Shown here: one piece after another, positions 12,930-21,766 of the stretch
Position numbering within the stretch: position 1 is the first letter of the stretch
Layout: each line of letters begins with the position of its first letter
DNA from: a virus
IMG/VR virus record: IMGVR_UViG_3300038954_000522
Location: 1 to 23,857 of that record
Reading direction: 5' to 3' (one strand)
Length of the DNA: 23,857 nucleotides
Made by a program: the position numbers and the translations under genes
Notes under the pieces: model-generated
What the model was told of the DNA's origin: nothing
Seen by the model: the letters and a program-made list of their open reading frames with translations, nothing else
Databases searched by the model: none

Positions 12930-13703
12930 TTATATGCCTTTGAGTTGTTTGGTGTAGTTGTAAAGGTTTGTTATTTGATTTTGTGACAATTGATAGGGAT
13001 AAAATGTAATTTCATCAACATAACCATCTAAAAATTGACCCTCTGACCATTTCATTCCTATTACTTTTGATGTACCTTCATCAACTGGCAAAGTTCCGTC
13101 TCTACTATCTATTAACACCCCGTCTATATATAACTTAATTTTACTATTATCACTATCGGCAACTCCTGTCAAATTATACCATTTGTCTGTTTCTGGAGAA
13201 CTTAATCCAGTTGCAACTTTCCAACCTGTATCATAATAACCAAAAAAGAAACCTTGACCTCCTATACCCGGATCACGTGGTTCATAACCAACGGCATATC
13301 TCACATTTGAATCATAAATATCAGAAATTATAGAATTAGGATCGTTTTCATAAAATGATAAATAATTAACTAATAAGTTAATAGTTATACTGTTATTATC
13401 AGATAACAAATCAGTGCCAACATCTAAATAATCATCCACCCCATCAAACTTCACCTGATACTTACTATCAACCTCCACCAATTGCGGCCTGTAATCTCCT
13501 GTAGACTGAACAGCCTCTTTGCCTGTGTAGGGGTCTATCCATTTGTTGATGTATTCAATATATTTTCCTTGGGTATCATCCCAGACTTTGCTTGTATCAA
13601 AATTCCCGTTGTTTTTTGATAGATAGAGAACAGGGTTAAGCGTGACAGGGTAGGGCAAACCCCACCTGCTGGCTCCTACTGTATTTCCAACAATATTTCT
13701 CAT
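12930..13703 (-). CDS. LamG/concanavalin-like lectin domain tail protein
   Basis: A 257-aa protein. The C-terminal two thirds follow the LamG_3 pattern: VKFDGVDDYLDVG (84-96), an extended strand region, DKWYNLTGVADSDNSKIKLY (173-192), IDGVLIDS (193-200), and DGYVDEITFYPYQLSQNQIT (226-245). LamG domains are jelly-roll folds that bind glycans or proteins. The first 75 residues (including GASRWGLPYPVTLNPVLYLS) are likely the virion-attachment part. It is probably a host-binding decoration or fibre of the tail. It is AT-rich like the BNR gene, suggesting that the adhesin genes are exchanged separately from the tail core. Confidence 0.7.
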   Translation of the reverse strand: MRNIVGNTVGASRWGLPYPVTLNPVLYLSKNNGNFDTSKVWDDTQGKYIEYINKWIDPYTGKEAVQSTGDYRPQLVEVDSKYQVKFDGVDDYLDVGTDLLSDNNSITINLLVNYLSFYENDPNSIISDIYDSNVRYAVGYEPRDPGIGGQGFFFGYYDTGWKVATGLSSPETDKWYNLTGVADSDNSKIKLYIDGVLIDSRDGTLPVDEGTSKVIGMKWSEGQFLDGYVDEITFYPYQLSQNQITNLYNYTKQLKGI

Positions 13704-13704
13704 A

Positions 13705-14022
13705 TTAATAATATATATCTATTTGTGTTGGATTACCCGGATCTGAGATCACTTCTTTCAAAGGAACAGGATTAACTCCTGATTGAAATTCGATGGTTAC
13801 CGTGCGGTCATCCAGGCTTTTGACTTTCACGTCTGCAGAAGATGATAATGATATGTATATCTGAGTTATCCTTCCTTTTTCCCCACTTACGGTTTGTGAG
13901 ACATCATCGGCTGTTATTCCTGTTGAAGTACCATCAATACGGCCATACGGGCTTACATGCTCCTGCACGTTCCTGTGTTTGATGGTTTCGTTTTTTCCAA
14001 AAATACTGAACTGAGGTATCAT
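13705..14022 (-). CDS. Small beta-rich structural protein
   Basis: A 105-aa protein composed largely of strands (QIYISLSSSADVKVKSLDDR, VTIEFQSGV) with no membrane segment. The family is not recognised. It lies between the baseplate-like gene and the LamG protein, one base before the latter. A collar, tip or fibre-connector role is plausible from this position. A 55-bp AT-rich gap separates it from the 652-aa gene. Confidence 0.5.
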   Translation of the reverse strand: MIPQFSIFGKNETIKHRNVQEHVSPYGRIDGTSTGITADDVSQTVSGEKGRITQIYISLSSSADVKVKSLDDRTVTIEFQSGVNPVPLKEVISDPGNPTQIDIYY

Positions 14023-14077
14023 GATATTTTATTTTATTTCAAAAATCATTAATTTCTTTCCTTAATTAAAGGACAAA

Positions 14078-16036
14078 TCATACTGTGAACAATTCTGCCT
14101 TTACAATCTTCTCATCAAAATCTTTTTCTGTTATATCCATCTCCAGTTTGTTGATCATAAAGATCTGCCCCGAAATCTTGTATTTTTTTGTAAGATCCAT
14201 ATCGAAAAACCTACGATTCGGCACGGCCATATATTTGATTATTTTCCGCTTTCGCTGTGTTTCCCAGTGATTGATTGTCTTATGTATTTTTTCATACAAT
14301 CCTCTTGTTGTAGTCCACTTGTTTGAAATCGCGTCGCTGCTGAATTCTGATTCATTATCATAGCGATAAGCGTCGATAGAAAGGATTGGGTAATTTACCA
14401 CGCCTTCTTTATTTGTTGCACTTCCTATGTTTATATCGTTAGTGTGGGTAGCCCCGGAAACATGGGTAAGCACGTCCGCGCCCTGTAGATCTGAGCTGTG
14501 ACTTACCCTTATAAATTTCAGATGAGTCGAATCTACAACTTCAGTAAGCGTCCAGTTATTGCCGCGGGGATCCTGCCATTCGCTTTCCAGGTCGGTATTA
14601 TCCTTATCGTGTCCACATTCTGCAAGTACATAAGGATCATTAAGATCCAGGGTGTTTATACCCCTATAAAAACCAAATATCAAAGGGAAATCATTGTAAG
14701 TCATGCCGGAATAGGTCACTTCAAACATATCATTCCCTTTTCGGGTTGTGTTGCTTTCTTCGCTTTCGAAATCTGTGCTGTGATTTGGTCCGCTGCGGTA
14801 GACGTTTTTGCTCAGCCGTTCCTGAAGCATCAGCTCTATATCGCTTTTCTTTTCCAGCTCTTTTTCCCCTTCCTCCTTGTTCTGTAGTCCTCCTACTTCT
14901 TTCCATTTGTATGATCCCTGATTGTCAGGATCTTCAATACACCGGTAAAAGCGCTCTGTTTTAATTATATAATACAGCTGGTTCTCATGTGTTATATCAG
15001 CAGTAGGAAGATCATTGTAACTTGTTACGCTTGATGCCTCCGATTCATTTGCCGGGGCTCTCGCATAATCGTATTCTCCGCCGCTTAGATTCTCAAATTC
15101 CATAACAAAACCATCTGGCTGTTTTTCACTTTTCTTGATCGTGTCTTTTGTTTCGCTTCTATCCAGGTCTTCTACCAGTTCTGCGTCGCTCACAACCTTG
15201 CTTAGCATTCTTACATGCACCTTGTTGGTCTTATTCTCTGTTACAAGCGTGATGGTATACAATGTTCTGAGCGATTCCAGGAGATCCATGATTTTTCGCT
15301 TCGGAAGGTTGTACTTATACTCCACGTTGAAAGGTCCCCAAACGCTGTTCATTGTAACCACTACCAGCCTATTCATGTCCGGTATGTCATCCAGGTCATC
15401 GTCGCCTTTGATGTATCCTTCTTTCTGTATGATTCGATCAAGCAGGTAACGAACATACATGTGCTGATGCCAGTTCTGCCCGTCGCGATACATCTTTTCA
15501 TTCTGATAATCCCACTCATTGATGTTCTTGTCCCTGTAATAAGCCAAGCGGCTGTCGTGCTCCCACAAATTCGGAGACTTAACAGGGGCGCAGGCATATT
15601 TTTTGTTTGGGTAGATATCGTTCAGCGAATCAGCCCATTGATCTTCCACCTCGTCGGTTGTCAGTGAACCGTTGTCTTCCCCGCCAAAATCATAATCCTG
15701 AAGAGAAACATCTTTGAGTCCGGAAAAAAAAGCACTGTTGTCTGATTTGAGATACAAGCTGATTTCATCCTGTTCAGGTTTCGGATCACGAAATACAACT
15801 GTCCCCCTATAGCGTATGATTCCGTTAATAGCCAGCTTGAATGTACCGGTTTTCTGATAGCTCTCAGCTTCCACCCTGTCAGCATGGTTTATAATCTGCC
15901 TGTTTTCACTAAGTGGGATAGAAAAAGGGATGCTATAATCGCCTTTTCTATTCAGTAGAGGATTATAACGCACAAGCCGGATAGAAAAGGTTTGCGGCAA
16001 CACCGCCAGTTTATTATTGATGTACAGTTCTACCAT
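14078..16036 (-). CDS. Tail-tip/baseplate-like structural protein
   Basis: A 652-aa protein immediately after the tape measure gene, the usual place for distal tail and baseplate-hub proteins. The N-terminus (MVELYINNKLAVLPQTFSIR, then a PLLNRKGDYSIPFSIPLSEN loop) and a following strand region are like those of Bacteroidota phage tail-tip proteins, which begin with a beta-domain. A middle region has an insertion with many Asp, Glu and Ser. The C-terminal part (KYKISGQIFMINKLEMDITE, then DEKIVKAELFTV) is strand-rich. No enzymatic motif was seen. It should close the tail tube and bind the fibre genes downstream; this is inferred from gene order. Confidence 0.6.
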   Translation of the reverse strand: MVELYINNKLAVLPQTFSIRLVRYNPLLNRKGDYSIPFSIPLSENRQIINHADRVEAESYQKTGTFKLAINGIIRYRGTVVFRDPKPEQDEISLYLKSDNSAFFSGLKDVSLQDYDFGGEDNGSLTTDEVEDQWADSLNDIYPNKKYACAPVKSPNLWEHDSRLAYYRDKNINEWDYQNEKMYRDGQNWHQHMYVRYLLDRIIQKEGYIKGDDDLDDIPDMNRLVVVTMNSVWGPFNVEYKYNLPKRKIMDLLESLRTLYTITLVTENKTNKVHVRMLSKVVSDAELVEDLDRSETKDTIKKSEKQPDGFVMEFENLSGGEYDYARAPANESEASSVTSYNDLPTADITHENQLYYIIKTERFYRCIEDPDNQGSYKWKEVGGLQNKEEGEKELEKKSDIELMLQERLSKNVYRSGPNHSTDFESEESNTTRKGNDMFEVTYSGMTYNDFPLIFGFYRGINTLDLNDPYVLAECGHDKDNTDLESEWQDPRGNNWTLTEVVDSTHLKFIRVSHSSDLQGADVLTHVSGATHTNDINIGSATNKEGVVNYPILSIDAYRYDNESEFSSDAISNKWTTTRGLYEKIHKTINHWETQRKRKIIKYMAVPNRRFFDMDLTKKYKISGQIFMINKLEMDITEKDFDEKIVKAELFTV

Positions 16037-16039
16037 ATA

Positions 16040-18868
16040 TTAATAAGATACATCATTTTCGAAATCGTCATATTCGCCGAGCTCTTCCTTTGCCTGTTCT
16101 GCCGATACTGTTGCTTTAAGGTTTCGAAGACGTTCGTTCAAAACCTGCTGGTTCCTGTTCATCATAGCCATGTTCCTGTTCATTTCGTCTATGCTTTGCT
16201 GGAAATTACCACCTCCCGGACTGTTTTCAGGAAGTGTACCTTCTGCGTGCTGGGGGACCTGGTAGGACTTTATAAGGTCGATCACTCCGGGATCCTTCAT
16301 TCTGATATTGTCTGTTGTTGCGGCATCAACAATCAGCTCTCCCCCTTCTTCGTTAATAAGCGCTGTTCTCCCGTTGTTTGCAATACCCACTCCTGTATAT
16401 CTCCCTGTATAAGGTACATTGTTATAGGTTTTTCCATCTTCCCGCCCAACAACATCCAGGTTTCCGGCTGCATTCTGCGGAACTTTAGGCACAAGCTTGT
16501 CAAACAGAAAGGATGCCGCTCCGGCTGCCGCTGTAGCAAGTGCAATGTTTGCAGGGAACGGCACTTTCGCCAGGGCATCAGCAAGAACGGCTGAAAGGGC
16601 TTCAGCCAGATAGCCTTTTATTTGTTTCCGTATAGAACCTAATATTGCTTTTCCGGCTTCTTCAACTGTTTCTGCGCTTTCCACTGCTGATGCTCCTGCC
16701 ATTGCCCAGCTTTTTGCTTCGGCCCTGGTTCTTTGCTGTACAGCTTCAAGATATTCTTCATGAGTAATTTCTTTTTGTCTGAGTGCTTTTTTCAAATCCC
16801 ACAACGACATCAGATAGCTTTGATTAAGCATGTCGTTAATCTTCTGCCTGTGTTGAGTCATTTTTCCCAACAGATTCTGATTTTGCTTCTCAGCCCACTG
16901 TTCCATGAACTGATCGGTATTTTGCAAATCTTCCTGAAGCTGCTTCTGTAGCTCATCTCCCTGCTCAACAGTAACATTCTTTACTTTTTCATTAAGAGCA
17001 ATCTGTTTGTCTGCAATCTTCTGTTCAAGCGCCAGGGTATCTTTACCAAACCGCTCGTATAGTCCCTTTTTGGCAGCCAGGTAAGTAAGCTCCTCGATCT
17101 GCATCTCATCGTGAAATTGTTCCTGGCTTATTTTCTGAGCGGCCAATTGTTGTTTAAGATTTAGTGTGCGTTCCTGGTACGCACGCTCCATCGATTCATT
17201 GAGTTCTTTGAAGGATTTTTTGGTTTTATTGTCTGCATTCTCGTTTTCTTCAGCTTCTTTTTGGCGTTGTTTTATCCTTTCCTGAGCCAAATCATACTGC
17301 TCTTTTGAGAAATTCCTGGCAATTTCCAGCCCTTCTTTGCCATAAGTATCGATAAGCTTTTGCTGAAGATCTGCAAGAGCCTCCTTCCCTTTCTCAGTCT
17401 CAGCGCCATGTTTTCTGACTTCATCAGAAAGTTCCCTCAGTACTGGAACAGTGTTCATGATCACATCCTGAAATTCAGAATAATCTTTATAGTTAAGACC
17501 TACGCTCTTTTTCACCTGGTTCAGCCAAACATTGAATTGACGCATTTGATCCAAAGTGTTTGCCCAAAATTTTTTCCAGGTTACTTTAACTCGAGTCCAC
17601 CAGCTATCTTTTCCAAATATTGCATTTAACGATTCACTTACCTTTTCATTAGCTTCTACGAGATCCTGCTGGGCTTTTGCATATTGATCGGTATCATCGA
17701 TTACCTCATTCATATTGGTATCGATGTCCTTCAGAGTCTTCAGGTATTCCAGGCCGGCATCCTCTCCCGGACCTTTGAATATATCCGCCAGGGCCATGCC
17801 CACAGCCGGACTATCTGCTTCCAGTTGGTTCAGTTGCTGAGATACCAATTTGATACCTCCAATCAATCCTTCCTCTCCGATGACTCTTTGGACCTGATCA
17901 ACAGTCAACCCCATTGCTTCAATCGCATCTTGTGTGGGTTGCGTCATTTCCCGCAAAGCAATACCCGCTTCCTTTATGGCATCAACTCCCTTGTCAGAAA
18001 ATACTCCTTCTTTAACCTGCTGGGTCATTATAGAAATAGCCTGTTCGGCATTCAGCCCAACTTCATTAAGCTGTGCAGGATACTCCCGGAGCATGTCAAG
18101 AAATTCACCGGATGAATCGGCACCGGCAGCAAAACCTTCCTGTATAAGATCCATGGCCCGGCCATAGGAAATATTCATCTGTTTGGCCAAAGCATTGGCA
18201 GATTCAGAAACCTGCTTAAGGTCCTTATTGAAAGTTTTGGCAACAGCCTGGGTTTTGGCTGTAAGGCTGTCCAATTGTGAACCGGCTGCATCGGTAAGCT
18301 GCCGGATCTGGTGCCTTGTTTTTTCCAGTTGAGTTTGCCAGCGGGCCCATTTGCCTATAAGCCTGCCTATTCCGGCAACCAAGGCACCAATACCAACGAT
18401 TGGGAGAGCACTTTTAAGATTACTCATTAGTTTCGAAGTGCGACTGGTACCGGCACGAACCTTCTTATATTGTTTTTCAGTGCGTTCCAGCTCTGAATTT
18501 AGTTGTTTCCACCTTTTAGGCTCCACAGACCTGGAGATGCCATTCAACTCCTTACGCAACCGCCTGGATTCTTTCTTTAACTCGGTGGCTGATTTTTCAG
18601 TGATGTCGAGCTGGGAATTTAGCTCTTTGTATTTCCCTTTCTGCCGGGTAATTTCCTTGTTGTTTTGCTTGATCTGATCATTAAGCTGCTTCCATTCCTT
18701 CGTATTCTTTTTCCCCTGGGCTTCCAGCTTTGCCTTGGAAACTTTCAGGCGTTCGTTTTCACCGCTCAGCCTCCTGATCTCCTTACTAACATCAACCATT
18801 TGAGATCGTACCTTGCTTCCGCCCTTGGTGCGCATTTCAGTTTCTATAATGTCTTTGCTTATGCTCAT
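16040..18868 (-). CDS. Tail tape measure protein
   Basis: A 942-aa protein with the build of a phage tape measure. There is a long N-terminal coiled coil (about residues 20-140, e.g. ELERTEKQYKKVRAG), a hydrophobic segment at 155-171 (LPIVGIGALVAGIGRLI), then a PhageMin_Tail/TP901-type core (about 180-400; LAKQMNISYGRAMDLIQEGF, GVDAIKEAGIALREMTQPTQ). Long coiled coils run to about 740, with a second hydrophobic region at about 760-800 and a Gly/Asn-rich C-terminal part. It sets tail length and leaves the tail during DNA delivery. At roughly 0.15 nm per residue, a rule of thumb, the tail would be about 140 nm. The start overlaps the upstream gene by four bases. Confidence 0.9.
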   Translation of the reverse strand: MSISKDIIETEMRTKGGSKVRSQMVDVSKEIRRLSGENERLKVSKAKLEAQGKKNTKEWKQLNDQIKQNNKEITRQKGKYKELNSQLDITEKSATELKKESRRLRKELNGISRSVEPKRWKQLNSELERTEKQYKKVRAGTSRTSKLMSNLKSALPIVGIGALVAGIGRLIGKWARWQTQLEKTRHQIRQLTDAAGSQLDSLTAKTQAVAKTFNKDLKQVSESANALAKQMNISYGRAMDLIQEGFAAGADSSGEFLDMLREYPAQLNEVGLNAEQAISIMTQQVKEGVFSDKGVDAIKEAGIALREMTQPTQDAIEAMGLTVDQVQRVIGEEGLIGGIKLVSQQLNQLEADSPAVGMALADIFKGPGEDAGLEYLKTLKDIDTNMNEVIDDTDQYAKAQQDLVEANEKVSESLNAIFGKDSWWTRVKVTWKKFWANTLDQMRQFNVWLNQVKKSVGLNYKDYSEFQDVIMNTVPVLRELSDEVRKHGAETEKGKEALADLQQKLIDTYGKEGLEIARNFSKEQYDLAQERIKQRQKEAEENENADNKTKKSFKELNESMERAYQERTLNLKQQLAAQKISQEQFHDEMQIEELTYLAAKKGLYERFGKDTLALEQKIADKQIALNEKVKNVTVEQGDELQKQLQEDLQNTDQFMEQWAEKQNQNLLGKMTQHRQKINDMLNQSYLMSLWDLKKALRQKEITHEEYLEAVQQRTRAEAKSWAMAGASAVESAETVEEAGKAILGSIRKQIKGYLAEALSAVLADALAKVPFPANIALATAAAGAASFLFDKLVPKVPQNAAGNLDVVGREDGKTYNNVPYTGRYTGVGIANNGRTALINEEGGELIVDAATTDNIRMKDPGVIDLIKSYQVPQHAEGTLPENSPGGGNFQQSIDEMNRNMAMMNRNQQVLNERLRNLKATVSAEQAKEELGEYDDFENDVSY

Positions 18869-19290
18869 GGTTGTACCTCGATTGGATCGGTTAACACAGC
18901 TTTCAGCGGCTCAACAGTACGCTCTTTTATATTTTCCAGCAACCCCCAGCTCAGTTTGGGGTAAGTGAAATTATATATGTAGCCGTATAGTGGCCTATTA
19001 TAGATAGGATGGTAGTTTTTTTTCTTTTTGCCGGTGGCTGTTTTTTTCAAATCCAGAAAGCGAACCTTGCTGATGTAATTCATTATCATCTTAACGTTCC
19101 AGGACGATTTCATAACATCGAAATTTCGTCCTGTAAGGTTGCTTATCAGCTCGCCGGAGCGTTTATTATAATAAGTTTTCGCAATGTCAGCCTGTTCTTT
19201 GAATATATCTTCACCGGTTTCCCAGAACACTGATGCAACCATATCAGTGAGTCCAGGTTTTTTGCTCTGATTATATTTCTGTGATATCAT
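18865..19290 (-). CDS. Hypothetical structural protein, tail-completion-like
   Basis: A 141-aa basic protein. Helical N-terminal half (about 10-75), then a KKTATGKKKKNYHPIYNRPL stretch and YGYIYNFTYPKLSWGLLENI. The small size, basic nature, and a Tyr/Gly-rich strand pair followed by a C-terminal helix resemble the HK97-gp10/neck-type tail completion proteins, but the match is weak. It lies directly before the tape measure with ATGA-type overlaps on both sides (18865-18868 and 19287-19290). It could also be a tail-assembly factor. Confidence 0.45.
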   Translation of the reverse strand: MISQKYNQSKKPGLTDMVASVFWETGEDIFKEQADIAKTYYNKRSGELISNLTGRNFDVMKSSWNVKMIMNYISKVRFLDLKKTATGKKKKNYHPIYNRPLYGYIYNFTYPKLSWGLLENIKERTVEPLKAVLTDPIEVQP

Positions 19291-19841
19291 AACAGCTCAA
19301 CTCCTTTTTGAGAAAACAGCATGCTCCAGCCGGTTGAGTTCATCAGCTCGCGGGCAAACCACGGGTTGATCTCAATAGGCCAGGAAACTCTTTTTACCAG
19401 GTGATGGCTTCTGCTGTCCTGCCGCATTTTTTCCTTGATCTGAACAATATAATCAAGCGTGAGCTGATGCATGAACATCGTTTCCACGGCATCCAGCTCG
19501 CCTTGTTTGATTGGCCAGGCAACCGTAACAGCAGTGCGGAATTCATCCTGCTCCACGTTGGCATCGGTTTCCTGGTCGCTATTAATGGCACCGTAATCGA
19601 TGAAAAGATATATGCCTGTAATATCCTCAATGCGACGCTTAACCATATCTTCGTTAACACCAAACACGTAATCTTCAATGCCAGGGATCAGCTCTTTTTC
19701 CGTAAGATTCTGTATCTCGGTTTTGAAAGGTGAATATTCTGAAAACTGCGAAGCAGAGGTATTGAAGTTCTTATTGACACCTGCAAATGCCGGGAATTTG
19801 GCGAAATACTTGAATGTTTCCTGCAGAAGCGTTGTATCCAT
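19287..19841 (-). CDS. Hypothetical structural protein (minor tail or connector)
   Basis: A 184-aa protein of mixed alpha/beta character, not in a family I recognise. The central part (IYLFIDYGAINSDQETDANV, then DEFRTAVTVAWPIKQGELDA) has the strand order of head-tail connector or tail terminator proteins. A basic helix (IKEKMRQDSRSHHLVKRVSW) follows. It overlaps its downstream neighbour by four bases and the upstream 332-aa gene by one base, so the three are probably translated together. Assignment as connector or terminator is from context only. Confidence 0.45.
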   Translation of the reverse strand: MDTTLLQETFKYFAKFPAFAGVNKNFNTSASQFSEYSPFKTEIQNLTEKELIPGIEDYVFGVNEDMVKRRIEDITGIYLFIDYGAINSDQETDANVEQDEFRTAVTVAWPIKQGELDAVETMFMHQLTLDYIVQIKEKMRQDSRSHHLVKRVSWPIEINPWFARELMNSTGWSMLFSQKGVELL

Positions 19842-20839
19842 TATTCTAGCTCATTTATAAGTTTCACCGATATGCCCAGTTTTTGCGCAACATCTGCTTT
19901 TTTCGCATCTTGCTGCATAGCCGTGCGAATAGCATCACGAAGCGATTTGATAGAGAGATCCAGGAACCGGAACAGATTTTTATTCTCGAGCTCATCGCCT
20001 GTTCCATATCCGAGTTTTACAAGACTATCTATGGAATCGACCAGGCCATTGCTGTATTTGTCTTTCTTTTTCTTTTTGTTCTGATCATCTTCTGTGAATA
20101 ATATCTTATACTTCGTATGCCGGATAATATACTCACGAACGGCAATGAAATTGATTAATACAGCCTGCTTTGTTGTTTCATCCAGGGATTTGAAGATCTC
20201 AGCGAGCTCCCTGGCCCGCTGATCGCTATACCTGTCGCGCTGATACAATATCCCGATAAGTACAGGGATCAGGTCCTGTTTGCCCTTGACAATTTTATTG
20301 GCAACTGTGAGGGCATCGGCAAACTGTATAGCGCTCAGGGTAGTTGTTGCAACATCTTCGGTAATATCAACAGCATACCCCTGATATGTTTGCCTACCGA
20401 TCCGAATTTCAGGAAGCAAATTTTTCAGGAATACTGCATCGATATCGTAATATCTATTCATACGCTTAGCTAGGCGAATTTCAGGATTTTTGCTGTCAAT
20501 CTCTTCAGGGAGATGCTTTTTAAGCTGCTTTTTTACGTTTGGAGAAAACCGTTCAAATTTCTCCTGGTTCTCGTATACTACCTGGAGGAAGAAAGTAACC
20601 TGTTCACTCAGCCGGAAAAGGTTTTCATCCCGAAGCTGCTTTTTTTCCTCGCTGCGGATGCGCCTGGGTTTGATGCCAAGGATTTTCATGACGAAAAGCA
20701 CCTTTAGTTCCAGGTAATCAATTTCTCCCCGCTTATATTTCCGCATAAGATCGATAAGCGTGAGAAACTGATCCGGAGTCAGATCCTCCCAACTGTCCGG
20801 GAGTTCGTATTCATTGTTATTCAAGTAAAATTCAAGCAT
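19841..20839 (-). CDS. Hypothetical late protein with N-terminal helical domain
   Basis: A 332-aa, mostly helical protein. The N-terminus (MLEFYLNNNEYELPDSWEDL, TPDQFLTLIDLM) recalls proteins encoded just upstream of tape measure genes, which can act as tail-assembly chaperones, but the length is unusual for one. A lysine run, DDQNKKKKKDKY, lies near residue 255. The C-terminal helix ends with KADVAQKLGISVKLINELE, which resembles a short HTH-like element. The gene abuts the 308-aa gene and overlaps the 184-aa gene by one base. Function uncertain: chaperone, connector and packaging roles all remain possible. Confidence 0.45.
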   Translation of the reverse strand: MLEFYLNNNEYELPDSWEDLTPDQFLTLIDLMRKYKRGEIDYLELKVLFVMKILGIKPRRIRSEEKKQLRDENLFRLSEQVTFFLQVVYENQEKFERFSPNVKKQLKKHLPEEIDSKNPEIRLAKRMNRYYDIDAVFLKNLLPEIRIGRQTYQGYAVDITEDVATTTLSAIQFADALTVANKIVKGKQDLIPVLIGILYQRDRYSDQRARELAEIFKSLDETTKQAVLINFIAVREYIIRHTKYKILFTEDDQNKKKKKDKYSNGLVDSIDSLVKLGYGTGDELENKNLFRFLDLSIKSLRDAIRTAMQQDAKKADVAQKLGISVKLINELE

Positions 20840-21766
20840 TTATAAGGGCATATAGAATTTATCATCATCACTCAAACCTTCATCATCCTCTGAACTTGGT
20901 GGCACATAATCCCCTTCGTTTCGCTCTTTATTAGCCGAGAATTCCAGCTTGTCAAACCATTTCTCCGCTTCGTTGTGAAAATGCGTAGAAAGCCGCTCTT
21001 TTGTCGATCCGATTCCAACAAATTTTCTGCCTGTTGATGATTTTGCCTTATTCGCCTCATTCATGATATCGTTTCGGATTCCCCGCGGCAATTCAGTATA
21101 ATCGAGCCTAATACATGCCCGGGCCATGGTTTCATAAGCAAGGGCCTTACCAATTATCCATTTCACTGCATCTTCCACTCCGTCCATTGATTCCGGAAAA
21201 TTGGTATATCTCGTTTCCACTTCCATCTGAACTTCTTTAATAAGATATACTATATTATTAAAGAAATATCCGGAGTAATTAATCGGGTAATACCTATGAA
21301 ACTCGGTGGCCGATTTTATGAAGAGATCCTGGCGGTCCTTATAAAGATCGGTATTGGTATAGGCTGAGAAAGTTGTTGTATTATTCTCCAAGTGATTGAT
21401 GAGCGAATCCATTTCTGTCCAGGCATTTTCCAATAGCATGTTGTGACGCTTTTCTTCCTGGTATCGATACATCCGTTTCTCATCGTTCGGGCCGGGAGCA
21501 TTAAAGATGAAGTATGATATGGCCATGAGATTGGCCATGGCTCCCTGGATGTATTTGATGGCAGTATCCTTCTTATCGTCACCTCCCGGGTATTCGCTTT
21601 CATAATAGGTTTTCAGATTGGTGTAAGTAGAAGCACCGATCAGGTTGTATATCTTTCTTCGTGCCGGTCGCATGTAAGAATCGAAAGATTCAACCTGCAC
21701 TGCCGCGTCGATACCCTGCACGTAATCGCGCAGTTCTCCTGTTGTTGCGAAAAAATCAACTGCCAT
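20840..21766 (-). CDS. Hypothetical virion protein, possible head-tail adaptor
   Basis: A 308-aa, mainly helical protein encoded directly after the portal-like gene (11-base overlap). The N-terminal part (YVQGIDAAVQVESFDSYMRP, RRKIYNLIGASTYTNLKTYY) looks like the start of Bacteroidota phage DUF6712-type proteins, although I am not sure of this. A very acidic tail (PPSSEDDEGLSDDDKF) ends the protein. Position after the portal suggests a head-tail adaptor or a head-internal protein. No capsid fold (HK97) could be recognised in it. Confidence 0.5.
   Translation of the reverse strand: MAVDFFATTGELRDYVQGIDAAVQVESFDSYMRPARRKIYNLIGASTYTNLKTYYESEYPGGDDKKDTAIKYIQGAMANLMAISYFIFNAPGPNDEKRMYRYQEEKRHNMLLENAWTEMDSLINHLENNTTTFSAYTNTDLYKDRQDLFIKSATEFHRYYPINYSGYFFNNIVYLIKEVQMEVETRYTNFPESMDGVEDAVKWIIGKALAYETMARACIRLDYTELPRGIRNDIMNEANKAKSSTGRKFVGIGSTKERLSTHFHNEAEKWFDKLEFSANKERNEGDYVPPSSEDDEGLSDDDKFYMPL

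Noticed and set aside
15215-15667. Plus-strand 150-aa frame inside the baseplate-like gene
   Set aside because: Antisense shadow of the 652-aa gene, with no family signal and no operon context.
15992-16594. Plus-strand 200-aa frame spanning the baseplate-like/tape measure junction
   Set aside because: Antisense shadow of two well-supported minus-strand genes; hydrophobic and Cys-rich composition is typical of reverse reading.
20050-20075. Programmed frameshift at the lysine-run in the 332-aa gene, as in tail chaperones
   Set aside because: The A-rich codons do not contain a proper A AAA AAG heptamer, and no extended product in the alternative frame was recognised.
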